In this document: one piece after another, positions 1 to 6,838 of the stretch | Numbering within the stretch: the stretch's first letter is position 1 | Layout: every line of letters begins with the position of its first letter | Source: Udaeobacter sp025935755 | GTDB lineage: Bacteria > Verrucomicrobiota > Verrucomicrobiia > Chthoniobacterales > UBA10450 | Assembly (NCBI GenBank): GCA_036278715.1 | Contig: DASUKN010000036.1 | Span: 1-6,838, forward strand | Direction of reading: 5' to 3' | DNA length: 6,838 nucleotides | The notes under the pieces: generated by a model | Told to the model about the DNA's origin: nothing | Database searches by the model: none | Seen by the model: the letters and a program-made list of their open reading frames with translations, nothing else | Made by a program: the position numbers and the translations under genes

Positions 1-525
1 TACACCATGTGTGAAAGCGATGGCAGCGCCAGCGATGTGCTCATGAAACTCATCGGCGGTCCAGGTAGTGTCATGGCTTTTCTGAAGGAAATTCAGGTGC
101 CGGACATCCAGGTCATTAATTCTGAGAAGGAAATCGGCCGCGACTGGGAAACGCAATATCGAAACTGGGGGACGCCCAAGGGCGCGCTCGCACTCCTCGT
201 CTCCCTGCAATCTCAACGTGGTCTCTCACGAGAGAGCCAGGCGCTGTTGCTGAAGTTGATGACCGAATCCATTCCGGGGGCGAACCGCCTCAAAGGCGAA
301 TTGCCGGTTGGAACCGTAGTCGCGCACAAGACCGGCACCGGCAGCACTCGCAACGGCATCACGTCCGCGACTAACGACATCGGCATTATCACTCTACCCG
401 GTGGCCGACACCTTGCCGTGGCCGCATTCGTCTCCGATTCCGCCGCCAACGATGAAACGCGGGACGCAGTCATTGCCCGGCTGGCTAAAGCCGCCTGGAA
501 TAGCGCCCAATCGTTAGGCCGATGA
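1..525 (+). CDS. bla: Class A beta-lactamase, subclass A2 (PER/VEB-like), C-terminal part
   Basis: Serine beta-lactamase that would hydrolyse beta-lactams in the periplasm. About 174 residues are present; the N-terminus, with the signal peptide and the catalytic SxxK serine, lies left of the window, so the reading frame is taken from base 1 and the Met at base 7 is internal. Visible motifs in order are an SDN-loop equivalent reading ESDGSASD near the start, an omega loop EKEIGRDWETQYRNW with the Glu166 equivalent, the A2-type segment GANRLKGELP, and the K-T-G triad in VAHKTGTG followed by ATNDIGIITLPGG. The match to PER/VEB enzymes, recalled from memory, runs nearly to the C-terminus and ends naturally at TGA. 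Unusually, the SDN position is SDG and the position equivalent to Ambler 170 is Gly, where TEM has Asn and PER has His. It converges on the Hsp20-domain gene. Family assignment is very secure; spectrum and activity cannot be judged. Confidence 0.95.
   Translation, partial: YTMCESDGSASDVLMKLIGGPGSVMAFLKEIQVPDIQVINSEKEIGRDWETQYRNWGTPKGALALLVSLQSQRGLSRESQALLLKLMTESIPGANRLKGELPVGTVVAHKTGTGSTRNGITSATNDIGIITLPGGRHLAVAAFVSDSAANDETRDAVIARLAKAAWNSAQSLGR
511..519 (+). repeat. Recurrent 9-mer TCGTTAGGC (first of five copies)
   Basis: TCGTTAGGC occurs at 511-519, 609-617, 4660-4668, 4880-4888 and 5780-5788, always on the + strand. The core GTTAGGC also occurs once on the minus strand, at 2601-2607 inside the helicase gene. 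Flanking bases are not conserved. Two copies are in coding sequence, both read as TCG-TTA-GGC (Ser-Leu-Gly) in bla and cfa. One overlaps the TAA stop of the Hsp20-domain gene, and two are intergenic. About 0.03 copies per strand would be expected in random sequence of this length. Confidence 0.6.
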
Positions 526-611
526 GATGCCCGCGCCAAGCCACGGCCTTTCATACAATTCTTATGGTCGTTCGGCGGTGAGCGTTTCGCCGTTCCCTGG
601 ACTGGAAGTCG
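526..611. other. Short convergent spacer between bla and the Hsp20-domain gene
   Basis: The two flanking genes end tail to tail here. The only structure seen is a weak CGGCG/CGCCG pairing around 574-593 with a loop of about 10 bases and no T-tract, so I do not call a terminator. The second copy of TCGTTAGGC starts at its right end and runs into the stop codon of the minus-strand gene. Confidence 0.5.
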
Positions 612-1598
612 TTAGGCTTTCGGCAAAGTCACGACCACGGCATTCGCCTGTCGGTTTACCTGCATTTCATCTTCTTTCACCGGACCGGGCAACGTAATCA
701 TTTCTTCATAACGTCCGCGCTCCACCGTCGCTGGCGTACCCGTCGAAGGACTTTTAGCCGTTTCTTTTTGTTCACTGGCAGTCAGGCGCAGCTCGCCGTC
801 TTTATAATTCACATTCACGTTCGAGACATCGCGCGTCGGCAATGCAAAATGGACGACGTACTTGTCCTTTTGATCTTCCACATTCACCGCCGAACCGAGT
901 TGTAGCACATTTGTTCCATTGAAAACCTTGTTTCCAAATCCGTTCTGAAAAACCGAGTTCATTCGTTGTTCCATCTGGCGCATCTCATCAATCATTCGCT
1001 GGTCCCAATCGCTTGCCAGACCGGGCGAAAAGGCAGGATGCGGTGAACTTTGCGCAACACCGGCCGCATTTTGTTTGGGAACTGTGATGACCACCATGTT
1101 TGGTTTGCGCTCAACCTGCATTTCATCGGCACGCACCGGTTGCGGAAGTGTGATCACCTGTTCGAAATTTTCGTTCTCGCCCGCGCCGGCGTTCATGTGG
1201 ATGTCCAGGTTTCCATCTTTGATCGTCGCATTCACCTTGGATGTATCGCCGTTCGGCAGGTAAATTCGCGCAACATACTTGTCGTTCTGCTCGCGCAGGT
1301 CCACCGAGGACGCGAACCCACTCTGGCCAAACGACGACCCAAGACCTCGGAATGTCTGCGCGAAAATTTTGTCCATCTCTGATTGCAAATCGCGCAGTCG
1401 TAACTGCACGTCGCCAAAAGGAGATGCCGTATTAAGCGGCGACATCGCCGGAACCGGCGACTTGTTTGCTGAAAGTGCGCTGGACTCGCGCGGAGTCGGC
1501 GTCGGACTGTTTGGATCGGCTGCGAGGCAAACGCTCGTGACCAACGCCAATCCGGTTGTTATTGGGATCCAATGATTTCGTCGAGGTAACATTTTCAT
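612..1598 (-). CDS. Exported protein with two tandem Hsp20/alpha-crystallin domains
   Basis: Predicted small heat-shock-like chaperone of 328 residues. Residues 1-27 form a signal peptide: MKMLPRR, then a hydrophobic run ending VTSVCLAA before a Pro/Ser/Thr-rich linker; VTSVC is not a good lipobox. Two homologous units follow. Unit 1 has a helix LRDLQSEMDKIF (about 68-79) and an alpha-crystallin domain (about 97-175) with DKYVARIYLP, IKDGNLDIH, ITLPQPVRADEMQV and VVITVPK. Unit 2 has MIDEMRQMEQRMNSVF (about 202-217) and a domain (about 236-328) with DKYVVHFALP, YKDGELRLTA, ITLPGPVKEDEMQV and VVVTLPKA. ACCTGCATTTCATC occurs in both copies (658-671 and 1114-1127), supporting internal duplication. 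The frame is open back to 1850 from a TTG, but the ATG at 1598 is chosen because the signal peptide starts there; a second ATG lies two codons on. No clear Shine-Dalgarno or CIRCE element is seen. Usual Hsp20 proteins are cytosolic, about 150 residues, with one such domain and often a C-terminal IxI motif, absent here. Confidence 0.88.
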   Translation of the reverse strand: MKMLPRRNHWIPITTGLALVTSVCLAADPNSPTPTPRESSALSANKSPVPAMSPLNTASPFGDVQLRLRDLQSEMDKIFAQTFRGLGSSFGQSGFASSVDLREQNDKYVARIYLPNGDTSKVNATIKDGNLDIHMNAGAGENENFEQVITLPQPVRADEMQVERKPNMVVITVPKQNAAGVAQSSPHPAFSPGLASDWDQRMIDEMRQMEQRMNSVFQNGFGNKVFNGTNVLQLGSAVNVEDQKDKYVVHFALPTRDVSNVNVNYKDGELRLTASEQKETAKSPSTGTPATVERGRYEEMITLPGPVKEDEMQVNRQANAVVVTLPKA

Positions 1599-1997
1599 GT
1601 TGTTTGGTGTGGTGCACCAAATCGACACGCCATTCCAGGGATACCCGGAAGAATGTGGTTTATCTCTCCCCAAATGACGCCCGACCGGTGCACGAATTTT
1701 TTGTTCGATGCTCCGGGTGAGATAATCTTCTGAAATTTTGACTCTCCCGATGCGGACCATGTTCGATGGCGCCGCGAAAATCAGGGTTTCCCGTATGCCC
1801 CTGTGCGCGCCAGCCTGAAGAGTTCCACCGCGGGCGACTCCTCTGGTCAACTTCGAGCCAGCATTCGGCGTTCGGGTGTTCGGCGTTGGACGTTCGGCGC
1901 CTGCTCAGTTTGCCCCCCGTGGCGGGTGAGTTAATCAGGTAGAATGCATTCAACGTTTTCCAAAATGCGCTCTACGCGTCGCTAGTCAGTAATGTAC
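1599..1997. other. Spacer upstream of the Hsp20-domain gene
   Basis: This 399-base stretch lies between the helicase stop and the Hsp20-domain start; both genes point left, so it should hold the Hsp20-gene promoter unless there is read-through from the helicase. I see no convincing -35/-10 pair, heat-shock element or terminator. An AT-rich patch near 1695-1740 is the best promoter candidate region. The only clear structure is the TTCGG-rich repeat at 1861-1899. The open frames that cross it show no protein family. Confidence 0.5.
1861..1899. repeat. Degenerate short tandem repeat, TTCGG/GTTGG-rich, of SNIEH type
   Basis: The stretch consists of imperfect 6-8 base units built on CATTCGG, CGTTCGG, TGTTCGG, CGTTGGA and CGTTCGG. 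On the minus strand one frame reads RRTSNAEHPNAEC, resembling the SNIEHRTSN-like conceptual peptides of dispersed intergenic repeats that I recall from verrucomicrobial genomes. It lies in non-coding spacer, so the peptide is a way to recognise the repeat, not a product. The link to a named repeat family is from memory. Confidence 0.5.
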
Positions 1998-3485
<1,488 letters not shown>

Positions 3486-3604
3486 GGGTTGCTGCGAAGA
3501 GTTAATCGGAATTATTCTGGCCTGTTTTCTCGCCTCGCGTTGAGGCAGGATGCGATCGTGCTCGCAACCGGAGTTCCAGGTGTTCGTTCTCCTTCGTTAT
3601 GGAA
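3486..3604. other. Spacer between the helicase and the small-gene cluster
   Basis: All flanking genes point left, so this 119-base stretch could hold the helicase promoter. A short hairpin, GCCTC-GCGTT-GAGGC at 3532-3546, lies 47 bases from the helicase ATG. It has no T-tract on the minus strand, so it is not a standard intrinsic terminator for the cluster. Confidence 0.4.
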
Positions 3605-3799
3605 TCAGTCACTGGATTCGCCGGACGGATCTTTCGACCGGCCCGGCGCGACTGTTTGGTAGCCGGCAGAAATGATTCGTCGTGCCGGTTCTCCCGTTTC
3701 CGGGTCGGCCTGAAGCGGATCGTCGTGAACGCTCTGTGTAACGAAAAACTCGCGTCTTGGTTTAGTTATGTCGGTGGTTTCGTAAATGTAGGCTGGCAT
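3605..3799 (-). CDS. FmdB-family zinc-ribbon-like small protein without cysteines
   Basis: A 64-residue protein starting MPAYIYETTD and carrying FVTQSVHDDPLQ and PETGEPARRIISAG. This is the layout of FmdB-family putative regulatory proteins: an MPxYxYE start, a QSMxDxPL-like centre, and a GxPxRRxISxG end. The canonical family has a CxxC...CxxC zinc ribbon, but this protein has no cysteine, so zinc binding in the usual way is not possible; the PETGEP turn replaces the CPxCG knuckle. Cys-less members of this kind exist as far as I recall. The molecular function is unknown even for the family. The start is the ATG at 3799, since MPxYxYE is the natural N-terminus. It is the last of four small minus-strand genes, 15 bases after the previous stop, suggesting co-transcription. 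Confidence 0.75.
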   Translation of the reverse strand: MPAYIYETTDITKPRREFFVTQSVHDDPLQADPETGEPARRIISAGYQTVAPGRSKDPSGESSD

Positions 3800-3814
3800 A
3801 TCAATTCATTCTTT

Positions 3815-4009
3815 TCACGATCTTGTCGACGCGATTGGCGTCAAACTACGGAAAGCGATCTGCGCGGCGTTCTCCGCTCTGGCGACACCCGACTTCTGCA
3901 ACAGAACGGCCGCCAGCTCCATAGAAAGTCGATGTTTGCGAACAACTGGACCGATAGCATTCGCAAGCTCGGCATCTTGCATGATTTCGTGAAATTGATT
4001 TGCGTGCAT
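3815..4009 (-). CDS. Small hypothetical protein (64 aa)
   Basis: I do not recognise this protein. It runs MHANQFHEIMQDAELANAIGP and then VVRKHRLSMELAAVLLQKSG, a composition rich in Ala, Leu, Glu and Arg that would form soluble helices. There is no cysteine, signal peptide or membrane segment. The ATG at 4009 lies 15 bases after the stop of the preceding small gene, and its own stop lies 15 bases before the FmdB-like start. That regular packing, with the same strand throughout, is the main support for its being real. No canonical Shine-Dalgarno sequence is seen; the GAGG of the upstream stop region is about 11 bases away. An overlapping frame (3846-4028) is less protein-like and less well packed. 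Confidence 0.5.
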   Translation of the reverse strand: MHANQFHEIMQDAELANAIGPVVRKHRLSMELAAVLLQKSGVARAENAAQIAFRSLTPIASTRS

Positions 4010-4024
4010 CGTGGTTAACCGGCC

Positions 4025-4207
4025 TCAACGGCCGTTGTCGGAATGAAACACCGGCGCGGAATCGGTGTTCCCTCGCTTCACTTGCCGTACAACATCGGGT
4101 CTTTGTTTACGCGCGACGACGCGATAGTGACGGAACAGCGCGGCCCGTTCCTTGCCAATAGTGTACCGCGCGAGATCACGCTTAAGTCTGGATACGGTTA
4201 GTTCCAT
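4025..4207 (-). CDS. Small basic hypothetical protein (60 aa)
   Basis: Unrecognised. The protein begins MELTVSRLKRDLARYTIGKE and continues AALFRHYRVVARKQRPDVVR. It is strongly basic, with an apparently helical N-terminal two thirds and a polar tail ending HSDNGR. Nucleic-acid binding would fit the charge but has no motif behind it. Its ATG lies inside the last codons of the upstream gene, giving a 10-base overlap (4198-4207) in a different frame, a pattern typical of translationally coupled genes. The stop is followed after 15 bases by the next small gene. Evidence is gene packing and composition only. Confidence 0.45.
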   Translation of the reverse strand: MELTVSRLKRDLARYTIGKERAALFRHYRVVARKQRPDVVRQVKRGNTDSAPVFHSDNGR

Positions 4208-4455
4208 ATTGGGTCCCGGTTAATCTCTGATAATTCAGCGGCAATTCCCGCGCAGCGTTCTTCGAGATTGTCGATCTCAAAATCGAGGAAGGAAGCCATC
4301 CAGTCTCTCTTGCCACATCGCCCGGTTGATTCCCACATGTCGAGTGCCTTTTGTTTCACAGCGATAGTCTTCATGAAATGATCGGTTGGTTGGTTGTGCA
4401 GAGGGAAAGGCCGCACACCTGCGCGATCGATTTTACGCTGCGATTTGTTGCCCAT
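4198..4455 (-). CDS. Small hypothetical protein, first gene of the small-gene cluster
   Basis: Unrecognised, 85 residues from the ATG at 4455. The C-terminal part looks most protein-like: MKTIAVKQKALDMWESTGRC, then DWMASFLDFEIDNLEERCAG and AAELSEINRDPIWN, with an acidic amphipathic helix. The start is uncertain. The ATG at 4455 overlaps a TATAAT hexamer on the minus strand; if that is the -10 box, transcription would begin inside this codon region and the real start would be the ATG at 4374, giving 58 residues beginning MKTIAVK. The first 27 residues (MGNKSQRKIDRAGVRPF and on) are the less convincing part. The stop overlaps the next gene by 10 bases. No membrane segment or known motif is seen. 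Confidence 0.45.
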   Translation of the reverse strand: MGNKSQRKIDRAGVRPFPLHNQPTDHFMKTIAVKQKALDMWESTGRCGKRDWMASFLDFEIDNLEERCAGIAAELSEINRDPIWN

Positions 4456-4459
4456 TATA
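4454..4459 (-). promoter_or_regulatory. Possible -10 box TATAAT for the small-gene cluster
   Basis: A perfect TATAAT on the minus strand sits just before the cluster, in an AT-rich setting (4481-4500). The hexamer 17 bases upstream is TTAGGT, a poor -35; a better TTGGCA is only 9 bases away, too close. It favours the ATG at 4374 over 4455 as the first start. Weak evidence. Confidence 0.25.
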
Positions 4460-5050
4460 CAGCCGCGCTGCCAATCACCTAATGATATAATTTATTCTTT
4501 CAACAAGCAGTGGATCGGCTGGCCCAACTATGTTGGAAGCAGCCCCCGCTACTCCATTCTCGCTCCTACTCTCGTCACTTACCTTGATCACTCGCATCGC
4601 ACCGTGCTCGCGCCGGCTACCTGGCTGCGTTGCCGTCTACCCGTTCGAGTGAAACTCGCTCGTTAGGCACACTTCCTCGCTGCTACCCTTGGAGTTTTAC
4701 CTTCCATGATGCTAATCCATTCGCTCCATTCCCGATCGCAAGTGTTCCATGTCGCGCGTCCCGCGCGCTCCAGCTTAACGTGAGGGCCCATTCGAAATTG
4801 CTGTGATGATATCATCCGGCAATGACCGGCTTGCCCGGGCGCATGTCTTCCTCATCCATGTAACAGGAAAAATTGCGATTCGTTAGGCTTGGGCTTCAAA
4901 GAACGAGCATGGTGGGGCGAAATGCTGACAGGCTTCACGCGCGATCTGCGCGCGGCGTTTGTTCTCTTTTGCTTGGATCAAAACTAATCCCCACAGCAGG
5001 CGCGATCTTTAGATGCGGGAACAACGCGCTCGCGCCATCGGCCAAATCAT
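4456..5050. other. Long spacer with no supported gene, upstream of cfa
   Basis: This 595-base divergent spacer should hold promoters for both cfa (+) and the small-gene cluster (-). Frames that stay open here give Arg/Ser/Pro/Thr-rich peptides with no family. From about 4535 to 4800 the + strand is strongly pyrimidine-rich with recurring CTCCATTC and CTCGC words. A small hairpin CGAGT-GAA-ACTCG sits at 4646-4658, just before a TCGTTAGGC copy. Another copy is at 4880-4888 and a perfect palindrome at 4805-4816. CCCACAGCA occurs at 4991-4999 and again at 5054-5062, across the cfa start. I see no tRNA, CRISPR or insertion-sequence end. Confidence 0.5.
4805..4816. promoter_or_regulatory. 12-base perfect palindrome GATGATATCATC
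   Basis: GATGAT/ATCATC is fully self-complementary and lies in the divergent spacer about 235 bases before the cfa start, followed by CCGG-CAATGA-CCGG. A dimeric regulator operator is one reading. Chance is another, since one such 12-mer in several kilobases is not rare. Confidence 0.25.
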
Positions 5051-6238
5051 ATGCCCACAGCACAAGATGTAATGAGCCATCTTCTCGGGTCCGCGGATAT
5101 TCGGATCAACGGCGATCGGGCCTGGGACATACGGGTACATGACCGCCGCTTTTTTAGCAGGGTTCTGGCTTCGGGGACACTCGGTTTCGGGGAATCCTAC
5201 ATGGAGGGCTGGTGGGACTGCAATGCGCTGGACGAGATGTGTTGCCGCGCCATTCGCGCCGGACTCCAGAAGCATTTCGAATTTCGACTCCCAAATCTCT
5301 GGGCATTGCTCACCGCGCTGGTTGCGAATCAGCAAACGCTGCGGCGCGCCCAAAAAGTAGGCCGGGTGCATTACGATCTTAGTAACGATTTGTTCGAGGC
5401 GATGCTCGACCCGAACATGCAATATTCCTGTGCGCTCTTCGCCGACGGCGACGATTTAGCCTCGGCGCAGCTGCATAAGCTGGAGTGGATTTGCGAAAGA
5501 CTGCGTCTGCGACCCGGCACTCACCTGTTGGACATCGGCTGCGGCTGGGGCGGATTGGCTCGTTATGCCGCCAGCCACTACGGTTGTCTTGTCGTCGGGA
5601 TCACAATTTCACGGGAACAATTCCGTTACGCGCAACGCTGGTGTCGCGGTTTGGACGTGGAAATCCAGCTGCGCGACTACCGCGAAGTGACTGGACAGTT
5701 CGATCGGGTCGTGAGCGTAGGCATGGTCGAACATGTCGGTTACAAGAATTATCGCACCTATCTGCGAGCAGTTGCTCGTTCGTTAGGCGAAGGTGGCTTG
5801 TTCCTTTGCCACGGAATTTGCAACAACGTTTCGAGCGTGCACACCGATCCTTGGATCAAGCGCTACATTTTCCCAAATTCAATGCTTCCTTCCCTTGCTC
5901 GTTTGACCCGCGCGGCGGAAGGCATTTTCACCGTTGAAGACATCAGGAACATAGGGCCGAATTACGACCCGACACTGCTCGCCTGGGAGGAAAATTTCCG
6001 GCACGCCTGGCCGCACTTTGCCGATCGCTACGGCGAACGTTTCCGGCGAATGTGGCGATTCTACCTGCTCAGTTGCGCAGGCGCATTTCGCGCGCGCAGT
6101 CTGCAAACCTTTTCGATTCTCTTTTCCAAAGAACCTGCCGGCATCGCCAGTAGCGTCCCTGACGAGACAGACCGCCTCCTCGCCGAGGACGCCACTTCTC
6201 GAGCGGAGCGCACTTCCCTGACCTCCAACGTGCATTGA
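5051..6238 (+). CDS. cfa: Cyclopropane-fatty-acyl-phospholipid synthase
   Basis: SAM-dependent methyltransferase that adds a methylene across cis double bonds of membrane phospholipid acyl chains, a stress and stationary-phase membrane modification. The 395 residues align end to end with E. coli Cfa (382 residues). The N-terminal lipid-binding part has RVLASGTLGFGESYMEGWW (38-56), followed by VHYDLSNDLF (106-115) and MLDPNMQYSCALF (118-130). The SAM-binding motif is LLDIGCGWGGLARY (159-172). Residues matching the known bicarbonate/active site are C127 (QYSC), E227 (GMVEHVG), H254 (FLCHG) and Y305 (NYDPTL). The family block DPWIKRYIFPN (266-276) and the C-terminal CAGAFRARSLQTFSILFSK complete the match; a polar tail of about 35 residues follows. 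The ATG at 5051 fits the family N-terminus and has no Shine-Dalgarno sequence. It stands alone on its strand, opposite the small-gene cluster. Assignment is very secure. Confidence 0.97.
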   Translation: MPTAQDVMSHLLGSADIRINGDRAWDIRVHDRRFFSRVLASGTLGFGESYMEGWWDCNALDEMCCRAIRAGLQKHFEFRLPNLWALLTALVANQQTLRRAQKVGRVHYDLSNDLFEAMLDPNMQYSCALFADGDDLASAQLHKLEWICERLRLRPGTHLLDIGCGWGGLARYAASHYGCLVVGITISREQFRYAQRWCRGLDVEIQLRDYREVTGQFDRVVSVGMVEHVGYKNYRTYLRAVARSLGEGGLFLCHGICNNVSSVHTDPWIKRYIFPNSMLPSLARLTRAAEGIFTVEDIRNIGPNYDPTLLAWEENFRHAWPHFADRYGERFRRMWRFYLLSCAGAFRARSLQTFSILFSKEPAGIASSVPDETDRLLAEDATSRAERTSLTSNVH

Positions 6239-6574
6239 GGAGGAGTTTGCCGGGAATCGCGGTAGCCCTCAAGGACCAGCAACGTCACTCGTCCTGTGCG
6301 TTTCCGAAAATTTGCGCGCAGTTTACCCACCACGCGGGCTGCTTCGGCTGCAAGTTCGTGATCCGTGGCAACACGTCGGCGTGACACGGCTGGTCGACTG
6401 CGCATCAGCAGGCGAAATCTTTCTCGTGCAGACACTGGCCGATGTCGCTTCCGAAAACGGCTGGGATCGAGTCGTGGCGGAATTGGGGGTTCGAGACAAC
6501 GCGCGTGCACGGCTGCAAGGACGAGCTGTCTGTCGTCCATAATTGGACGGGACAGCGCCCATCAGTTTGAGGGC
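6239..6574. other. Convergent spacer with an open frame of unknown meaning
   Basis: Between cfa (+) and the permease (-). One + frame stays open from 6222 to the TAA at 6540-6542 and reads, for example, RDPWQHVGVTRLVDCASAGE and IFLVQTLADVASENGWDRVV, with fairly coding-like composition. It has no ATG; the only candidate starts are a TTG at 6312 and a later GTG, neither with a ribosome binding site. It overlaps the cfa end in another frame. It could be a gene remnant or a chance open frame in GC-rich DNA. Minus-strand frames here are Ser/Thr/Pro/Arg-rich and look like shadows. No intrinsic terminator is seen. Confidence 0.3.
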
Positions 6575-6838
6575 CTATTCGGCGCGGAGCGCTTCCACCG
6601 GATTCAACTTAGTCGCTCGTCTTGCCGGAAAGAGGCACGCGATGAACGCCGCCATCGCCAGGATGGCGACGGTTGTCGTCAGCAGAACCGGATTGTAAGG
6701 CGAAGTTTGATAGAGCTGCGCCGCAACCAATCTTCCAAGGCTGAGCGCCGCAGCAAGTCCGGCGATTAAACCGAAGAACACAGGTTGCATCCCCTGCCCC
6801 ATTACCAGCCGCAGCACATCCATGGTTTGCGCGCCGAG
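6575..6838 (-). CDS. ABC transporter permease, MacB/FtsX type, C-terminal part
   Basis: The last 87 residues of an inner-membrane permease whose N-terminus lies right of the window. The frame is open to the edge and reads LGAQTMDVLRLVMGQGMQPV, so the Met at 6823 is internal. Two hydrophobic segments are visible: VFFGLIAGLAAALSLGRLVA, and VLLTTTVAILAMAAFIACLF after the periplasmic loop QLYQTSPYNP. The end, PARRATKLNPVEALRAE, is the classic C-terminus of MacB/FtsX-family permeases, and the LGAQ...VLRLVxxQG block matches the acidobacterial duplicated orphan permease (ADOP) subgroup. Relatives export macrolides, lipoproteins or peptides, or act in envelope maintenance; the substrate here cannot be told. 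It converges on cfa across a 336-base spacer. Confidence 0.93.
   Translation of the reverse strand, partial: LGAQTMDVLRLVMGQGMQPVFFGLIAGLAAALSLGRLVAAQLYQTSPYNPVLLTTTVAILAMAAFIACLFPARRATKLNPVEALRAE

Noticed and set aside
1599..1850. Upstream extension of the Hsp20-domain frame to a TTG at 1850.
   Set aside because: The signal peptide begins at the ATG at 1598; the extra 84 residues would bury it and have no family resemblance.
3532..3546. Hairpin GCCTC-GCGTT-GAGGC as a terminator for the small-gene cluster.
   Set aside because: The stem is only five pairs and no T-tract follows on the minus strand.
3599..4018. 139-codon + strand open frame opposite the FmdB-like gene.
   Set aside because: It covers the recognisable FmdB-like gene in antisense, and its translation is Arg/Ser-rich with no motif.
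4522..4668. Possible integron attC site: GCCCAAC at 4522 and GTTAGGC at 4662 fit the RYYYAAC/GTTRRRY ends.
   Set aside because: The inner arms do not pair beyond the 7-base ends, the span of about 147 bases is long for attC, and GTTAGGC also occurs where no such partner exists.
4600..4680. Possible tRNA T-arm around CCCGTTCGAGTG.
   Set aside because: No acceptor, D or anticodon stems can be drawn around it.
6061..6540. 159-codon minus-strand open frame overlapping the cfa end.
   Set aside because: Half of it is antisense to conserved Cfa C-terminal residues; the rest is very Arg-rich without a recognisable family.

Overview
The window looks like chromosomal DNA of a moderately GC-rich soil-type Gram-negative bacterium, most plausibly Verrucomicrobia (Spartobacteria/Chthoniobacterales-like). 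Acidobacteria are the main alternative. The case rests on four things: a degenerate TTCGG-rich spacer repeat whose minus strand reads like the 'SNIEHRTSN' dispersed repeats I associate with verrucomicrobial genomes, a MacB/FtsX-type permease C-terminus of the kind abundant in both phyla, a PER-like subclass A2 beta-lactamase, and starts that mostly lack a clear Shine-Dalgarno sequence. This assignment is inference.

Layout, left to right. Bases 1-525 (+) are the C-terminal part of a class A beta-lactamase cut by the window edge. Converging on it is an exported protein with two tandem alpha-crystallin (Hsp20) domains (612-1598, -). A 399-base spacer with the degenerate repeat separates this from a DEAD-box RNA helicase of the RhlE type (1998-3485, -). 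Next come four very small minus-strand genes (4455 down to 3605), joined by one 10-base overlap and two 15-base gaps. The last of them is an FmdB-family zinc-ribbon relative without cysteines; the other three are not recognised. Bases 4456-5050 carry no gene I can support, but they hold a 12-base perfect palindrome, two copies of a recurrent 9-mer and a strongly pyrimidine-biased stretch. The window then has a full-length cyclopropane-fatty-acyl-phospholipid synthase (5051-6238, +), a spacer of about 336 bases with an open frame lacking a good start, and the C-terminus of an ABC transporter permease running in from the right edge (6575-6838, -).

The genes do not form one pathway. The common theme is loosely envelope and stress: beta-lactam resistance, a probably periplasmic small heat-shock-like protein, an RNA helicase, membrane lipid cyclopropanation and an export-type permease. 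I see no complete new multi-gene system. The points most worth following are the doubled exported Hsp20 protein, the beta-lactamase with glycine at two usually conserved active-site positions, the compact small-gene cluster, and TCGTTAGGC, which occurs five times, always on the + strand.
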